A stretch of DNA of 19,128 nucleotides, taken from Colivicinus sp963607765 (GTDB taxonomy: Bacteria > Bacillota_I > Bacilli_A > Erysipelotrichales > Erysipelotrichaceae). The notes beneath the pieces were generated by a model. It saw only the letters and a list, made by a program, of their open reading frames with translations. It searched no databases and had not been told where the DNA came from. The stretch covers positions 1 through 19,128 of the forward strand of contig CAVDDT010000039.1 in NCBI GenBank assembly GCA_963607765.1. The letters are read 5' to 3'. Both the position numbers and the translations under genes were made by a program. Of this stretch, positions 1 through 7,084 are shown one piece after another. Positions within the stretch are counted from its first letter, which is position 1, and each line of letters starts with the position of its first letter.

Positions 1-557
1 GAACAAGTAATAGACATGATTATGCTTTAGATCCTTCCGACGTAACTGTTTTGGATGAAATGAAACAGAAGGGACTGGATGTCATCTCTATCGGTAAGAT
101 TAACGATATTTTTAATACAAAAGGCATCACAAAAGCTATTAAATCAAAATCTTCAGTTGAGGGTATGAAGCAAACTATTGAAGAAGCTTCTAAAGAATTT
201 AATGGAATTTGTTTCACAAACTTAGTTGATTTTGATGCTAAGTGGGGACATAGAAGAAATCCAGAAGGGTACGCTAAAGAACTTGTCTCATTTGATGAAT
301 TGTTACCTGAACTACTAAATAATTTAAATGAAGATGATGTATTATATATCACTGCTGACCATGGAAACGATCCTACTTGGACAGGTAGTGACCATACACG
401 TGAATATATTCCAGTTCTTATTTATTCAAAGTCATTCAAGGAACCAAAAGGACTTGGAACAAGAGATTCTTTTGCTTGCATCGGTGCTACAATCGCAGAA
501 GAATTCGATGTTAAAGAGCCAAAGATTGGTACTTCACTATTAAAAGAATTGAAATAA
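1..557 (+). CDS. deoB: Phosphopentomutase, C-terminal part (5' end outside window)
   Basis: Phosphopentomutase interconverts ribose/deoxyribose 1-phosphate and 5-phosphate in cytoplasmic nucleoside salvage. The frame is open from the left edge: it reads TSNRHDYALDPSD before an internal TTG at 51, so the gene does not start there and roughly its first half is missing. About 184 residues remain, against a family length near 390-400. The C-terminal metallo-core of the alkaline-phosphatase-like superfamily is clear: the DFDAKWGHRR segment (about 230-260), then DHGNDPTW and SDHTRE (about 357-405), whose Asp and His residues bind the two metal ions (Mn2+ in the family). The protein ends in KELK and TAA at 555-557. 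It is the only housekeeping gene on the plus strand here. A weak AT-rich hairpin about 170 nt downstream may end the transcript. Identification is from conserved motifs and is secure. Confidence 0.95.
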   Translation, partial: TSNRHDYALDPSDVTVLDEMKQKGLDVISIGKINDIFNTKGITKAIKSKSSVEGMKQTIEEASKEFNGICFTNLVDFDAKWGHRRNPEGYAKELVSFDELLPELLNNLNEDDVLYITADHGNDPTWTGSDHTREYIPVLIYSKSFKEPKGLGTRDSFACIGATIAEEFDVKEPKIGTSLLKELK

Positions 558-610
558 ATAAAATTCGGATAAGATACATTATGCGAAATTAACTATTTTA
601 TTGTATATAT

Positions 611-714
611 TGTGTCTATTTCCTGTGTCTATTTGTAATTCGAATGGAAATTTTGTAATTCGAAAGGAAACAAAAATATTTTAGTCAAATCTTAATTTTT
701 AATTCGAATGGAAA
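611..714. repeat. Cluster of short direct repeats with TTCGAA core
   Basis: Two repeat units are visible. TGTGTCTATTT occurs at 611-621 and 624-634, with a shorter TGTCTATTT at 743-751. TAATTCGAATGGAAA occurs at 636-650, as TAATTCGAAAGGAAA at 656-670, and again at 700-714. Unit starts are 20 and 44 nt apart, so there is no regular spacer. The TTCGAA core is palindromic. Tandem sub-terminal binding sites like this are known near the ends of some insertion sequences, notably the IS21 family, but no transposase gene is intact here and I saw no inverted copy on the right side of the gene-poor region. The cluster could be a relic transposon end or a regulatory protein binding array. The repeats themselves are certain; their role is inference. 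Confidence 0.6.
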
Positions 715-729
715 CAAAATTAAAAAAAT

Positions 730-765
730 AAAATAAGTTTACTGTCTATTTAGCAAACTTATTTT
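730..765. terminator. AT-rich hairpin, possible bidirectional terminator
   Basis: AAAATAAGTTT (730-740) and AAACTTATTTT (755-765) form a perfect 11-bp stem with a 14-nt loop, flanked by an A-run on the left and a T-rich run on the right. It could end transcription from deoB (plus) or from the decayed gene at 799-1582 (minus). The stem has only one G-C pair, so it is weak, and it lies about 170 nt past the deoB stop. Confidence 0.4.
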
Positions 766-798
766 TATTTAGTTAGTCATTAATAAACAATGAAATTA

Positions 799-1582
799 TT
801 AAGCACTTCTTCTTGGATGCTTCTTTAATTTATCGACAGTCAGTCTTAATAATTCCTCTTTATTTAAATCGAGATTCTTTTTCTTGTATGGATTGTACGA
901 TTTGTTTTAAGCATTTGATGATTTCATTTTCATCTTTAGTTGAATCAAATATTTGAATCATCTTAATAATGTATTGAGTAATTTCAATTTCATTGGCATC
1001 TTGAGATTCTAATTTTTGTTCAATTAGTTGTTTAGACATTTCGGCTTCTTGTAATTTCTTATTAATTTCTGCGTTAAATTCATCATTAACTTTATTAATG
1101 ATTTGTAAACGTAGAATTTCTTGTTCTTGAATATCCTTATAGGTCTTCCCTTCTCTATTTGTTAATATCTTCACAAAGCTGTATAATATTTATTCAATAT
1201 TTCTTTCGCATTTTTTTATATGTTTTATTTGATTATCGTCATTTATATTGTTAAATTGAATTCTCATATAGAAAGAAATTAAATAAGCAATAATTCCATT
1301 TGATTATTTAAATAAGATATCTATCCCCTCTTTGGTTACTTCTATTTGGTAATTTGACTAATTTCATTTAAGTAACGTATTTGAATTCATTTCAGAGTAA
1401 TCATAACTTTCACAATAAAAATCAGCTAGTATTGTTGAACCTAGCCTTCTTGCGGTCCACTCTTGTCCAAACATCTTATTCATTACTTCTGATGAGCCTA
1501 TAGTAACTATAAAAATAGAAATCTTAATATAGTTGGATAATTTAGCCAATATAGATATAGCAAGTTTAGCAACTGTTTTAAA
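799..1582 (-). pseudogene. Decayed protein-coding gene, family unrecognised
   Basis: One minus-strand frame runs from 1582 to 860 and is broken only by TGA (1364-1366), TAG (1358-1360), TAA (1304-1306) and TAA (1190-1192). In DNA this AT-rich a random frame should meet a stop far more often. Open segments include FGQEWTARRLGSTILADFY near the start and a 104-residue Glu/Lys/Gln-rich, probably coiled-coil stretch (1174-860; KLQEAEMSKQLIEQKL). After the stop at 860 an overlapping frame, open 906-799, reads LDLNKEELLRLTVDKL and ends KKHPRRSA. This suggests a frameshift near the 3' end. The longest piece could start at a GTG (1174), but no Shine-Dalgarno sequence precedes it. I do not recognise the family. 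Alternatively the 860-1174 segment is a small live gene, which seems less likely. Confidence 0.45.
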
Positions 1583-1723
1583 TTAACCAACTAATAAAGT
1601 AACATATAGTATAAAAACAAATGCATAAAATCATCGAAATAAATTAACAGCAAATTAAAAAAATATATGCTTGTTTAATAACTAAAAATATGAAATTAAT
1701 GCATAATAAAGGGATTTTTCTTC

Positions 1724-1760
1724 TATAATAGTATTAATAAGGACATTACTTATTAAGGAG
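1724..1760 (+). promoter_or_regulatory. Possible -10 element and Shine-Dalgarno for the gene at 1766
   Basis: A perfect TATAAT lies at 1724-1729, and a strong AAGGAG ribosome binding site at 1755-1760, 5 nt before the ATG. No convincing -35 hexamer is found 16-18 nt upstream of the -10, so the promoter call is tentative; the ribosome binding site is firm. The spacer 1583-1723 is very AT-rich and I see nothing else in it. Confidence 0.45.
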
Positions 1761-1765
1761 AATTT

Positions 1766-3244
1766 ATGCCAAAAAAGAATACCGAAACTGAAGAAGTTTC
1801 TAAGACAGAAACTAAGAAATCAGTTACAAAAAAAGCAAGTACTTCTTCTAAGAGTAAGGCTACAGCTGCAAAGGCTAAAAAAGCGCCTGCTAAAGTAGCT
1901 ACAAGCAAGAAAAAAGAAGTTGCTGCCAAAGTTGAAACTGAAACTAAAGAAGTTGTAAAAGAAGCAAAAGATGAAACAAAGAAGACCGTCAAAGCTAAAG
2001 CTGATTCTGTAAAGAAAGAAGCTAAAAAAGAACCTGTTGCAACTAAAAAAGTAGAAGAGAAAAAACCTGTTAAAAAGGCTAGTACTAAAAAACAAGCTAC
2101 CAAAAAAACCACTGTTAAAAAAGAAGATAAAACAAAAGAAGTTGTAGAAGATACTAAAGAAACAGTTGAAGAAACAAAAGTCGAAATTAGTGAAGAGCCT
2201 ATTAAAGAGTCTAATAATGAAGGTTTCAACAATTCGGTTAAAACTGAAAGTATCACTACAGAAGAATTAAATGCAATGCCTGATCCTAAAACTAAAAAGA
2301 AAGGCGTTAATAAAATTCTTGTTGCCGTATTGGTTGTGCTTGCACTAGTTATAGCGCTAGGCATTACAGGAATTTGTTTATTAAACAATACAAACGATTT
2401 AAAGGAACATTTTGATGATGTAGAGGCTTATAAAGCTGAGTTAGTCGCAAGTGAAACAAACAATTCTAGTAGTGATGAAGAAGATTCGACAAGTGAGGAT
2501 TCACTTACATCATCGGAATTAATTTCAACAAACGAAAGTGAAGAAGCTATTCTTGCTGGAAGATTATTAAATTGCATAACAATTAATGAAGAAACTGGCG
2601 ATGCTACACTTGCTATTGGAAAACCACTAGTTTATACATATGCTGATTTAGATTTCATTAACAGCTTAGAACAAATCAAAAACAATAATTTAGTTATTGA
2701 TCAAATAGGATATGATTTCGATACAGATAATTCTCTCATGAATGTTTATGCTGCATTTACTTATAAGGGATTCCTAAAAGGTGGTGCAGTTGCTCAATTA
2801 AAATATACATTCACTGATACAGATTTAGTTATCACATTTGATAATGCTAAAATTGGTAATCTCCCTGAATTCTTATACAAAGATAAATTACCTGCCTCTG
2901 GAACTGAATTATATAGATTAAATATTAGTGAAATAAATGTAGTTAATGATATTAAAATTAGACTTCTTGATCCAACATTAATTAAAGATATTAGCTACGA
3001 TGATGATAAACTATTAATCTCATTAAATCTTGAAGAAGTATTTAATTCAATCATTGATGATTTATTCAATATAGATGATGAAACTGGATCTTCAAAGTTC
3101 ATTGATATCATCACTTATTATGCTAACGAATTCTTCAAAACAGATGAAAATGGAAATAGTACTTTCAATAGTTTAATCTCTGAAGGATTTAGTCTAGTAC
3201 AAGATGCTATCGGCGATATCGATATTTCTAAACTATTAGGATAA
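1766..3244 (+). CDS. Single-pass membrane protein with H1-like Lys/Ala/Glu-rich tail
   Basis: The 492-residue protein has three parts. Residues 1-~180 are low-complexity and dominated by Lys, Ala, Glu, Thr and Val, with repeated KKA, KKP and TKK blocks resembling eukaryotic H1 tails or bacterial histone-like tails; it is highly charged and probably disordered. Residues ~184-205 (ILVAVLVVLALVIALGI...) form one membrane helix after KTKKKG, so by the positive-inside rule the tail is cytoplasmic and the rest outside. After a Ser/Asp/Glu-rich linker (~228-255) comes a ~235-residue alpha/beta-looking domain to the C-terminus. Its alternating strand pattern and phrases such as FDNAKIGNLPEF loosely recall YpmS/DUF2140 proteins, a resemblance I cannot confirm. 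The start is fixed by AAGGAG 5 nt upstream. The gene stands alone, followed at once by a strong terminator. Function is unknown; nucleic-acid tethering to the membrane is speculation. Confidence 0.85.
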   Translation: MPKKNTETEEVSKTETKKSVTKKASTSSKSKATAAKAKKAPAKVATSKKKEVAAKVETETKEVVKEAKDETKKTVKAKADSVKKEAKKEPVATKKVEEKKPVKKASTKKQATKKTTVKKEDKTKEVVEDTKETVEETKVEISEEPIKESNNEGFNNSVKTESITTEELNAMPDPKTKKKGVNKILVAVLVVLALVIALGITGICLLNNTNDLKEHFDDVEAYKAELVASETNNSSSDEEDSTSEDSLTSSELISTNESEEAILAGRLLNCITINEETGDATLAIGKPLVYTYADLDFINSLEQIKNNNLVIDQIGYDFDTDNSLMNVYAAFTYKGFLKGGAVAQLKYTFTDTDLVITFDNAKIGNLPEFLYKDKLPASGTELYRLNISEINVVNDIKIRLLDPTLIKDISYDDDKLLISLNLEEVFNSIIDDLFNIDDETGSSKFIDIITYYANEFFKTDENGNSTFNSLISEGFSLVQDAIGDIDISKLLG

Positions 3245-3246
3245 GA

Positions 3247-3270
3247 AAAAGCTCTCGATTGAGAGCTTTT
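3247..3270 (+). terminator. Rho-independent terminator of the gene at 1766
   Basis: AAAAGCTCTC (3247-3256), loop GATT, GAGAGCTTTT (3261-3270): a perfect 10-bp stem two nt after the TAA stop, ending in a T-run on the plus strand and preceded by an A-run. It could act in both directions. Confidence 0.9.
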
Positions 3271-3284
3271 ATTATGGAGAATAT

Positions 3285-3310
3285 TAAAAGTGGATTTTCA
3301 TCCACTTTTA
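3285..3310 (-). terminator. Rho-independent terminator of hup
   Basis: TAAAAGTGGAT (3285-3295) pairs with ATCCACTTTTA (3300-3310) around a 4-nt loop. Read on the minus strand, the stem follows the HU stop (3316-3318) by a few nucleotides and ends in TTTTAATATT. It lies 14 nt from the opposing terminator of the plus-strand gene. Confidence 0.85.
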
Positions 3311-3315
3311 TTAAA

Positions 3316-3597
3316 TTATTTAACTGCTTCTTTAAGAGCTTTAGCAGCCTTGAAACCAGGAACCTTAGTTGCAGGAATCTTGATTTTTTCTTTAGTTGAA
3401 GGATTGATACCAGTTCTTGCTTTTCTATGCTTAACTTCGAACTTACCAAATCCAGGAAGATCAACTTTGCCACCCTTCTTAAGAGTCTTAGTCATTTCAT
3501 CAACGATTAAGTCTACGATTTCAGTAGCAGCCTTCTTAGTTAAATCTTTTTCTTCTGCAATCTTTTCAACTAGAGCTTTTTTATTTAAATCAGCCAT
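3316..3597 (-). CDS. hup: HU family DNA-binding protein
   Basis: This is a 93-residue nucleoid protein that binds and bends double-stranded DNA as a dimer. The N-terminal helices (MADLNKKALVEKIAEE...) form the dimer body. LPGFGKFEVKHRKARTGINP (residues ~47-66) is the family signature at the base of the beta arms. The arm region carries the conserved Asn-Pro (INPSTKEKIKIPATKVPGF), where the intercalating proline sits. Length matches bacterial HU (90-95 residues). AGGAGG lies 8 nt before the ATG. The gene has its own sigma-A promoter in the 66-nt gap after nrnA and its own terminator, so it can be strongly expressed alone, though read-through from nrnA is possible. It is convergent with the H1-like membrane protein gene. 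Confidence 0.97.
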   Translation of the reverse strand: MADLNKKALVEKIAEEKDLTKKAATEIVDLIVDEMTKTLKKGGKVDLPGFGKFEVKHRKARTGINPSTKEKIKIPATKVPGFKAAKALKEAVK

Positions 3598-3624
3598 TTT
3601 TATTTCCTCCTAATTTATACTCTT

Positions 3625-3653
3625 ATTATACGTTACTACAATACCTTAATCAA
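3625..3653 (-). promoter_or_regulatory. Sigma-A-type promoter of hup
   Basis: On the minus strand TTGATT (3653-3648) and TATAAT (3630-3625) are separated by exactly 17 nt. The -10 is about 27 nt from the ATG, so the leader is short and holds little beyond the Shine-Dalgarno sequence (3606-3611). Confidence 0.8.
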
Positions 3654-3663
3654 CAAATAAATG

Positions 3664-4608
3664 CTAATTTAAGGCTATTTTCTTAAGGTCTGATACAAGT
3701 TCGTGTATTCTGTTTAAATCTAAATTTTTAACACCACAAGCATTATCATGACCACCACCATTATATGAATTACATAATTTATTAATTACATATTTTCTAC
3801 GAGATCTAATAGAACCATCATATAAACCAGTCTTCATATTATAGGCAAAAACTGCCCAAATTCTAATTTCTTCAATGGGGCTAAATTCATTAACCCTATT
3901 CTTTGCCTCATCAAAGCTCATGCCAATATTATCCAAGTCTTCTTGGGATAAAATAACATAGCCAATTCCCTCTTCAAGTTGAAGATAATTTCTAAATTTA
4001 GTTATCTTATCATAAGATTTGTAATTATAGTTAAAGACATATTCATTTAAATCAGATGACTTAAGGTTGCCATCTCTAACCAAACGATAACCATTAAACA
4101 AAGTATTAGCCGTCGTATTAGCTGTAGAAAAACTATTACTATCAGTTAATAAGCCACAATATAGATACTTACAAACAGTCTCATTTATCTTATATTCTTT
4201 AAAGCTTTCACTATATAAGATGTCAGCTAAAAGTTCACATGTAGCAGCTTTAATAGGCTCATCAATAATTAAACCAGCATATCCAGGTTCAATAATAATT
4301 GGATGATGATCAATGATTGCACAATCTTTAGCTATCGTATATCGATTATCATCGGTTCTAGCAGCTTGAGAAACATCACAAATAATTGCTAAAGAAGATT
4401 GGATAAATTCATCTGAAACTTCTTCTTTTACAGGAAATTTATCATATACTTCATTGCCAGCTAATTTAACTGTTTTACTAGGAAAATTAGAAACAATCCA
4501 TTCCTTTAAAGCGTTGCTAGAAAAAACAGCATCACCATCTGGACGCAAATGTCTAAAGATGGTGATGTGTTCATATTTAATTATTAAATCTAAGAGTTCC
4601 TTGTACAT
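3664..4608 (-). CDS. nrnA: DHH-family nanoRNase/pAp phosphatase
   Basis: NrnA hydrolyses 2-5 nt RNA oligomers (nanoRNase) and dephosphorylates 3'-phosphoadenosine 5'-phosphate in the cytoplasm, replacing Orn and CysQ in many Firmicutes. At 314 residues it matches B. subtilis NrnA. DHH motifs appear in order: HLRPDGDA (His20, Asp24, Asp26), CDVSQ (Asp78), DHHP (Asp100-His102) and GLLTDSNSFS (Asp156), all for the Mn2+ pair. The DHHA1 substrate motif GGGHDNACG starts at residue 284. The start ATG is one nt from the ackA stop, so translation is probably coupled. No terminator is visible before the hup promoter. Members of the family differ in nanoRNase versus pAp preference, which the sequence does not settle. 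Confidence 0.92.
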   Translation of the reverse strand: MYKELLDLIIKYEHITIFRHLRPDGDAVFSSNALKEWIVSNFPSKTVKLAGNEVYDKFPVKEEVSDEFIQSSLAIICDVSQAARTDDNRYTIAKDCAIIDHHPIIIEPGYAGLIIDEPIKAATCELLADILYSESFKEYKINETVCKYLYCGLLTDSNSFSTANTTANTLFNGYRLVRDGNLKSSDLNEYVFNYNYKSYDKITKFRNYLQLEEGIGYVILSQEDLDNIGMSFDEAKNRVNEFSPIEEIRIWAVFAYNMKTGLYDGSIRSRRKYVINKLCNSYNGGGHDNACGVKNLDLNRIHELVSDLKKIALN

Positions 4609-4609
4609 C

Positions 4610-5803
4610 TTATAGTCCTAAGATTCTAACTGTATCTCTAGCAATAACTAGTTCTTCGTTAGTAGGAACAACATATACTTGAACTTTTGAATCAGGAGTA
4701 GAAATCTTAGCTTCGCTATGAGTCTTAGCATTTAATTCATAATCAATCTTAACTCCCATGCCTTCTTCTAGTCCTTTTAAGATAGCGCCTCTAATCTCAG
4801 TAGCATGTTCGCCAAGACCAGCGGTAAATGCCATCGCATCAACATGACCTAATTGCATATAGTAGCCACCAATTAAATTAACAGCCTTATTTACATATAG
4901 ATTGAAAGTTGTGATAGCTCTAGGATTTCCAGCATCTACAGCTTCTTGAATATCTCTAGCATCACTAGAAATACCAGAAACACCAAGCATACCAGATTTC
5001 TTATTTAGATAAGTATCCATCTCTTCAGGAGTACAACCTAATTTTTCTTCCATATAGTAAACAACAGTAGGATCAATATCACCACATCTTGTGCCCATCA
5101 TAATGCCGCCTAAAGGAGAAAGGCCCATTGAAGTGTTGATTACCTTACCATTTTTAATTGCAGTAATAGAAGCACCATTTCCTAAATGACAAGTTAAGAT
5201 GTTTACATCCTTTGGATCCTTGCCCATTAACTCAGCAGTTCTCTTCATAACATATTCATGAGAAGTACCATGAGCACCATATTTTCTTACCTTATAATCT
5301 GTATACCATTCATATGGTACTGGATATAAATAAGACTCTTCAGTCATAGTTTGATGGAAAGCAGTATCAAAAACAAACACATGTTCAATATCAGGCAATG
5401 CTTTCTTAAAAGCCTTATAACATACTAAGTGAGCTGGATTGTGTAAAGGAGCTAGAACACATAATTCTTCTACCTTTTTAACAACATCTTCATCTACTTT
5501 AACAGAACCATTAAAGTAGCTACCACCTTGTACAATTCTATGACCAGCACCCTTAATTTCAGTTAAATCTTTAACGATACCATGTTTAATAAGAGCTTCA
5601 AGCAATAAATCAACTGCCTTTTGATGATCAGGAATTTCAACATCTGTTCTAATTTTTTCACCATTTACATTAATAGTGAAAATACCCATTTTTTGGCCAA
5701 TTCTTTCAGCAACGCCAGAAGTTAAAACTTTCTCTTCAGGCATATCAAATAATTGGAATTTTAGTGATGAACTACCAGAGTTCACTGCGATAACTTTAAT
5801 CAT
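4610..5803 (-). CDS. ackA: Acetate kinase
   Basis: Acetate kinase interconverts acetyl phosphate + ADP and acetate + ATP, the last step of overflow/fermentative ATP production in the cytoplasm. It has 397 residues, the usual length. Active-site residues match the Methanosarcina enzyme with a two-residue offset: Asn8 and SGSSSLK at the N-terminus, Arg89 (GHRIVQGG), His121 (PLHNPAHL), Asp146 (FDTAFHQTM), His178 (AHGTSHEY), Arg239 (GTRCGDIDP) and a conserved Glu in NEELVIARDT near the C-terminus. HLGNGAS (206-212) binds the nucleotide phosphates. GGGGG-rich Shine-Dalgarno precedes the ATG, which is 2 nt from the ylxM stop. The usual partner pta is not in this window. Its place after ylxM is where ffh is normally found. 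Confidence 0.97.
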   Translation of the reverse strand: MIKVIAVNSGSSSLKFQLFDMPEEKVLTSGVAERIGQKMGIFTINVNGEKIRTDVEIPDHQKAVDLLLEALIKHGIVKDLTEIKGAGHRIVQGGSYFNGSVKVDEDVVKKVEELCVLAPLHNPAHLVCYKAFKKALPDIEHVFVFDTAFHQTMTEESYLYPVPYEWYTDYKVRKYGAHGTSHEYVMKRTAELMGKDPKDVNILTCHLGNGASITAIKNGKVINTSMGLSPLGGIMMGTRCGDIDPTVVYYMEEKLGCTPEEMDTYLNKKSGMLGVSGISSDARDIQEAVDAGNPRAITTFNLYVNKAVNLIGGYYMQLGHVDAMAFTAGLGEHATEIRGAILKGLEEGMGVKIDYELNAKTHSEAKISTPDSKVQVYVVPTNEELVIARDTVRILGL

Positions 5804-5805
5804 AT

Positions 5806-6123
5806 TTACCCCCTGTTTATCTTTCTTAGTTCTTTAATGTATTTTTTATCTATACGACTATCATTGTCCATCTTTTCAATCAAAGAATCAATAAGTTTAG
5901 CTTGTTTTATAAGCATTAATTTACTTTCATAATCATTTAATTGATTGATTGAACGATTAATCAAATCTGAGATAGCACTTTTTGAAACATCATTAATTTC
6001 AGCAATCTCTGCCATTGATAAATCTTCAACAAAATAATCGTTTAAGATCTTAAGTTGGTGCTCGGTTAATAAGTCACCATAATAATCAAGTAGAATGTTT
6101 CCATCTTCCTTATTATGAAACAT
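5806..6123 (-). CDS. ylxM: YlxM/p13-like signal recognition particle accessory protein
   Basis: This is a small helix-turn-helix protein of the YlxM family, encoded with ftsY/ffh in Firmicutes. The Streptococcus homologue stimulates the SRP GTPase Ffh. The central helix-turn-helix (LSMAEIAEINDVSKSAISDL) resembles sigma region 4, and helices on both sides are rich in Leu and Lys. I choose the ATG at 6123 (MFHNKEDG, 105 residues): GGAG lies 9 nt upstream, and the family begins with a short tail before LLDYY. The ATG three codons earlier (6132) abuts GGAG with no spacing, and the longer extension to 6195 is hydrophobic sequence antisense-free but inside ftsY, unlike the family. The gene overlaps the ftsY 3' end by 11 nt, implying translational coupling. 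Confidence 0.88.
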   Translation of the reverse strand: MFHNKEDGNILLDYYGDLLTEHQLKILNDYFVEDLSMAEIAEINDVSKSAISDLINRSINQLNDYESKLMLIKQAKLIDSLIEKMDNDSRIDKKYIKELRKINRG

Positions 6124-7084
6124 TCTTTTCATCTCCAATAATGCTATATAGATATAAATCAAAATCAAATGGCTTAATATCATCCATTGTTTCACCTAAG
6201 GTGATATATCTAACTGGTATGCCAAGTACATTTTTAATCGCAATAACAATGCCACCCTTAGAAGTACCATCCATCTTGGTTAGAATGATACCTGTTAAAT
6301 CGGTTGTTTCATTAAATAAAGTAGCTTGAGACATGCCATTTTGTCCAGTATTGGCGTCTAGCACTAACCACACATTATGCGGAGCACCCTCAATTTCCTT
6401 GCCAACTACTCTTCTCATTTTCGCGAGTTCAGCCATCAAATTAATCTTTGTTTGAAGTCGACCTGCTGTATCACAAAGCAAGATATCTATGTTATTTTCT
6501 TTTGCATATCTACATGCATTAACTAAAACAGAACTTGGGTCTTCGTTTTCTTTGCCGCCAACAAAGTCTACGCCAACTTTTTCAGCCCATTGTCTTAATT
6601 GTTCAATAGCACCAGCTCTAAAAGTATCAGCTGCAGCTAAACAAACTTTCTTGCCTTGAGCCTTATACATATTGGCAAGTTTTGCACAAGTACTAGTCTT
6701 CCCAGAACCATTAACTCCTACAAGCATAATAACCGTAGGACCATTTTCATTAAATTTAATTGGTTCTTCTTCTTTTTCCTTATAAATCTTATCAAAAGTC
6801 TCAAGAAGAATATCCATGACATCTTCTTGTCTTAGATACAAATAGTCTTGTGTCTCTTTAAAAAACATGTCACAAATCTTGTCAGCTGTTTTATAACCAA
6901 GATCACTTTCAATTAAAGTAATCATTAACTGTTCAACAAAGTCTTCTTTATTTTTAGTGTTATTTTCAGTAATAAAACGAAGTTTCTTGCCTAAAGCATT
7001 ATTAGTCTTTGCAAAACCACTTAAATACTTACTTTGGTCCTTTTTGCCAGTAATAGCTTCTTTTAAAGAAGAGAAAAAGCTCAT
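6113..7084 (-). CDS. ftsY: Signal recognition particle receptor FtsY
   Basis: FtsY is the SRP-receptor GTPase that docks ribosome-SRP complexes at the membrane translocon. It has 323 residues, like B. subtilis FtsY, and lacks the long acidic A domain of E. coli. The helical N domain spans about residues 20-105. The G domain shows G1 GVNGSGKT (123-130), DTFRAGAIEQL (153-163), G3 DTAGRLQT (205-212), DANTGQNG (243-250) and G4 TKMDGTSKGG (269-278). DTFRAGA and the DTAGRLQTK..LM pattern separate FtsY from Ffh. AAGGAG lies just upstream and the ATG overlaps the smc stop by one nt (TAATG). The order smc-ftsY-ylxM is the classic Firmicutes arrangement. Confidence 0.97.
   Translation of the reverse strand: MSFFSSLKEAITGKKDQSKYLSGFAKTNNALGKKLRFITENNTKNKEDFVEQLMITLIESDLGYKTADKICDMFFKETQDYLYLRQEDVMDILLETFDKIYKEKEEEPIKFNENGPTVIMLVGVNGSGKTSTCAKLANMYKAQGKKVCLAAADTFRAGAIEQLRQWAEKVGVDFVGGKENEDPSSVLVNACRYAKENNIDILLCDTAGRLQTKINLMAELAKMRRVVGKEIEGAPHNVWLVLDANTGQNGMSQATLFNETTDLTGIILTKMDGTSKGGIVIAIKNVLGIPVRYITLGETMDDIKPFDFDLYLYSIIGDEKNVS

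Noticed and set aside
20..352. Minus-strand open frame antisense to deoB
   Set aside because: The plus strand encodes clear phosphopentomutase motifs across the same bases; the antisense protein is a Ser/Phe/Ile-rich shadow.
633..714. Possible CRISPR array
   Set aside because: Only three short repeats, unequal spacing (20 and 44 nt), no uniform spacers and no cas genes in the window.
558..1765. tRNA, rRNA or riboswitch in the gene-poor region
   Set aside because: No cloverleaf, no conserved T-loop sequence (GGTTCGAATCC type) and no recognisable riboswitch core; the TTCGAA repeats are not in a T-arm context.
1753..2388. Long minus-strand open frame rich in Ser, Phe, Leu and Val
   Set aside because: It is the antisense shadow of the Lys/Glu-rich tail of the plus-strand gene; the composition is exactly what reversing AAG/GAA codons gives, and it lacks a ribosome binding site.
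3228..3473. Minus-strand frame over the terminators and the HU 3' end
   Set aside because: It crosses both terminator hairpins and overlaps HU out of frame; no protein-like features.
6124..6195. N-terminal extension of ylxM with a hydrophobic stretch
   Set aside because: It lies entirely within ftsY coding sequence, has no ribosome binding site, and the family starts near MFHNKEDG; GGAG is correctly spaced only for 6123.
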